From contig CAJXHR010000022.1 in the NCBI GenBank assembly GCA_913054525.1, positions 1-8,096 on the forward strand: a stretch of DNA of 8,096 bases, written 5' to 3'. This document shows, one piece after another, positions 6,580 through 8,096 of the stretch (position 1 is the first letter of the stretch; each line of letters opens with the position of its first letter). The translations under genes were made by a program, and so were the position numbers. Below the pieces are notes generated by a model. It was given only the letters and a program-made list of their open reading frames with translations. It was not told the DNA's origin and did not search any database. The DNA comes from an uncultured bacterium. GTDB lineage: Bacteria > Patescibacteriota > Minisyncoccia > Spechtbacterales > HO2-43-30.

Positions 6580-7644
6580 ATGAAGAAATTTATCCCAGCT
6601 TTAGCATTAACAGCATTCCTTGTCCCTGTTTTTGTTTTTGCAGTTCTCACTGGAGGAGATGATGCAATCTCTGGCCCGGCCGCACCCCCCGAAGGCCCCT
6701 TTGCCCGTATGTCCGGCAAAGATATAATTGTTAAGTGGAATCTTGATAGGGTGGCTAGTAATATAACTTGGTACAAGATTAGTGTATACGAACACGATGC
6801 TTCGTCACCACTACCAATCTCTTCGTCTAGTTTTTCCGCAGAAGACATAAAGAACGATAAGGATAAAGCAGCTCGTATTAGTCAGGAACGGGGAAGTTTT
6901 AAGCGCGGGATCATTTATCGGTTCACGGTCGCCGCTGTCCTTTCTGAAGAATCGGTTACAGGATTTGGAGCGGAATCCATCCCTACCAACTCAATAACAT
7001 ACGAACCGGCTAGTACTTTCGAGCGGCCGACAAATGTTGTTGTTAATGTTTCAGCGGATATTGAAAAGGTAACTGTAACCTGGGATGCTCCAACCGGCAT
7101 CACCGGCGTAATAGCCAAGTACCGGATTAGCGTACAGCAAGTCGATCCTACGATACCTCCAATTGTTTTTATTAGCGCAGGCACTGATACAGAGTTTGAT
7201 ATTTACCGTTCTCTTTTGGCTAAATACGGAGGCGAGCGCAATGGCACATATGAAATTACAGTCCAAGCCGGTAATAAGGATGCAGACTACGGTCGGAAAT
7301 CTCATCCTCCTGTGAGTGAGAGCTTGGCTCCTGCGTCTGGACCCGCAGGCACGCCCACTGAGCCGCCTTCTGCTCCCTCCGTCAAGCTCCTTTCTCTTCA
7401 AAATCCCCTTGGGTCTGCAACCTTTGAGGAGCTCATCGCCAAATTAATTGACTGGCTTTTGGTGGTAACACTCCCGATAATCGTATTGCTTATACTCTAC
7501 GCCGGTTTTCTGTTTATGATATCCGGCGTTTCTCCGGATCAGAGAAAAAACGCTGTAAATATTGTTAAATACGCGCTTATAGGATATGCGATAATGCTTC
7601 TGGCAAAAGTGCTTGTGGGGGTTGTCACGGGATTTTTCTCATAA
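6580..7644 (+). CDS. Exported FN3-domain protein with C-terminal VirB2-like pilin module
   Basis: The product has 354 residues. A signal peptide covers about 1-21 (cleavage likely after VFVFA). Two FN3-like beta-sandwiches follow at about 33-143 and 147-250. Each has the strand-B Trp (VKW 51-53, VTW 166-168), the strand-C Tyr (WYKISV 64-69, KYRISV 180-185) and the strand-F Tyr (YRFTVAA 113-119, YEITVQA 224-230). A Pro/Ala/Ser linker (251-267) leads to an NPLG..TFEELIAKLIDW segment and two membrane helices (about 289-314 and 327-350), joined by the polar loop SGVSPDQRKN. This end resembles the T4SS_pilin (VirB2/TrbC-like) family of Patescibacteria. Predicted topology places the FN3 part outside and the short loop in the cytoplasm. 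Typical pilins of this kind are near 100-150 residues, so the FN3 part is a large addition. No SD precedes the ATG. A surface adhesin or decorated pilus subunit is inference. Confidence 0.75.
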   Translation: MKKFIPALALTAFLVPVFVFAVLTGGDDAISGPAAPPEGPFARMSGKDIIVKWNLDRVASNITWYKISVYEHDASSPLPISSSSFSAEDIKNDKDKAARISQERGSFKRGIIYRFTVAAVLSEESVTGFGAESIPTNSITYEPASTFERPTNVVVNVSADIEKVTVTWDAPTGITGVIAKYRISVQQVDPTIPPIVFISAGTDTEFDIYRSLLAKYGGERNGTYEITVQAGNKDADYGRKSHPPVSESLAPASGPAGTPTEPPSAPSVKLLSLQNPLGSATFEELIAKLIDWLLVVTLPIIVLLILYAGFLFMISGVSPDQRKNAVNIVKYALIGYAIMLLAKVLVGVVTGFFS

Positions 7645-7650
7645 AATAGG

Positions 7651-7659
7651 TTATCCACA
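7651..7659 (+). promoter_or_regulatory. Single DnaA-box consensus 9-mer
   Basis: TTATCCACA matches the strong DnaA box exactly and lies 7 nt after the FN3-pilin stop, upstream of the next gene's candidate promoter. I saw no second box nearby and no AT-rich unwinding region, so an origin is not supported. It may be a DnaA-regulated promoter site or chance; one match to the degenerate consensus is not surprising in 8 kb. Confidence 0.25.
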
Positions 7660-7663
7660 CCGC

Positions 7664-7687
7664 TACAATTAACAAATCTGCTACAAT
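7664..7687 (+). promoter_or_regulatory. Extended -10 promoter candidate for the second pilin gene
   Basis: TGCTACAAT (7679-7687) matches an extended -10 (TGn plus TACAAT), predicting a start near 7694 and a leader of roughly 54 nt. The 8-mer GCTACAAT also occurs 18 nt earlier (7662-7669), making a short direct repeat. No good -35 is seen. The TGC-TAnnAT form resembles the promoter before the MBL gene. Confidence 0.4.
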
Positions 7688-7720
7688 AATATCAAACGGT
7701 CGAGTAACAAAGTATTTTAA

Positions 7721-7732
7721 TCTCTCGAGAGA
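7721..7732. promoter_or_regulatory. 12-bp perfect palindrome in the leader of the second pilin gene
   Basis: TCTCTCGAGAGA is a perfect palindrome 15 nt before the ATG at 7748, downstream of the candidate -10. It could be a dimeric repressor site or a short RNA hairpin near the ribosome-loading region. With no loop it is better suited to a protein site than to an RNA stem. No SD lies between it and the start codon. Confidence 0.35.
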
Positions 7733-7747
7733 GTAAAAATTAAAAAT

Positions 7748-8096
7748 ATGACAAAAACATTAAATATTTCATCGCTAATACCGGCGATTATACTGACAGC
7801 ATTTATGATGTTGAGCGTGTTTATTGCGCTACCCGCGTCCGCGGCGGAGATACAGGAAAAATGTACGCTTACAAGGGCTATTACGATGGAGAATACCGCA
7901 GGAACCCAAGTGACAATTGCTAAAGGATCTCCCGTGACAGCAGGAACTGAGGATATTGACGCAGATGGGGGTGCTTACAAAAACTGGGGCACTATCTGCC
8001 TTCTTAACACCGTAAATGCTGTTACCGACTGGGCATTCTTTATACTCATAAGTGTCGCGTTTGTGTTTATACTAATCGCGGGCTTTTTGTGGATGA
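7748..8096 (+). CDS. Exported pilin-like protein (T4SS_pilin-like), 3' end outside window
   Basis: The frame is open from ATG 7748 to the window edge, 116 residues so far. A signal peptide spans about 1-32, with an ALPASA|AE cleavage site. A short exported segment (33-86) follows, with two cysteines (C39 and C84) that could form a disulfide. A membrane helix begins at W95 and reads WAFFILISVAFVFILIAGFLWM with IAGF near the end, like YAGF in the first helix of the preceding gene's pilin module. A polar loop and a second helix would be expected just past the window. By family analogy it is a VirB2/TrbC-like pilin subunit of a T4SS-like or conjugative-type apparatus. No SD is visible before the ATG. 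The gene is separated by 103 nt from the FN3-pilin gene and probably has its own promoter. Confidence 0.7.
   Translation, partial: MTKTLNISSLIPAIILTAFMMLSVFIALPASAAEIQEKCTLTRAITMENTAGTQVTIAKGSPVTAGTEDIDADGGAYKNWGTICLLNTVNAVTDWAFFILISVAFVFILIAGFLWM

Noticed and set aside
7651..7659. Replication origin suggested by the DnaA box and nearby gyrA
   Set aside because: Only one box was seen, with no cluster, no AT-rich unwinding element and no dnaA or dnaN in the window.

Overview
The window looks like a piece of a compact bacterial genome, most likely from the Patescibacteria / Candidate Phyla Radiation (Parcubacteria-like). This is inference. It rests on two neighbouring genes whose products end in (or enter) a small hydrophobic module resembling the 'T4SS_pilin' family common in that group, on tight packing with gaps of 0-15 nt, on starts without good Shine-Dalgarno sequences, and on a four-domain ribosomal protein S1. 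The standard genetic code fits: five of the six complete genes end in TAA and the S1 gene ends in TGA. No rRNA, tRNA, insertion sequence or CRISPR array was seen.

Layout. Positions 1-336 are non-coding and rich in inverted repeats; they lie downstream of the S1 gene, which is on the minus strand (1431 to 337). A 55-bp divergent intergenic region (1432-1486) separates S1 from a plus-strand run of five closely spaced genes: a small metallo-beta-lactamase-fold hydrolase (1487-2134), DNA gyrase subunit A (2149-4629), a class I SAM-dependent methyltransferase (4633-5193), a membrane-anchored family-1 solute-binding protein (5194-6564) and an exported protein with two FN3-like domains fused to a C-terminal VirB2/TrbC-like pilin module (6580-7644). 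Gaps are 14, 3, 0 and 15 nt, so the five genes are probably co-transcribed from a promoter at about 1452-1480. A 103-nt gap (7645-7747) holds a perfect DnaA-box 9-mer, an extended -10 element and a 12-bp palindrome. It precedes a second exported pilin-like gene that is cut off by the window end (7748 onward).

How the genes fit together. The first half is core information processing: translation (S1) and DNA topology (GyrA), plus two small enzymes of unknown substrate. The second half is cell-surface: an anchored binding protein without permease or ATPase genes, an FN3-decorated pilin-like protein and a second pilin-like protein. The most notable features are this surface cluster, especially the FN3-pilin fusion and the SBP with no lipobox, and the likely leaderless start of the MBL-gyrA operon. 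The proposed surface apparatus is inference; the domains and topologies are read from the sequence.
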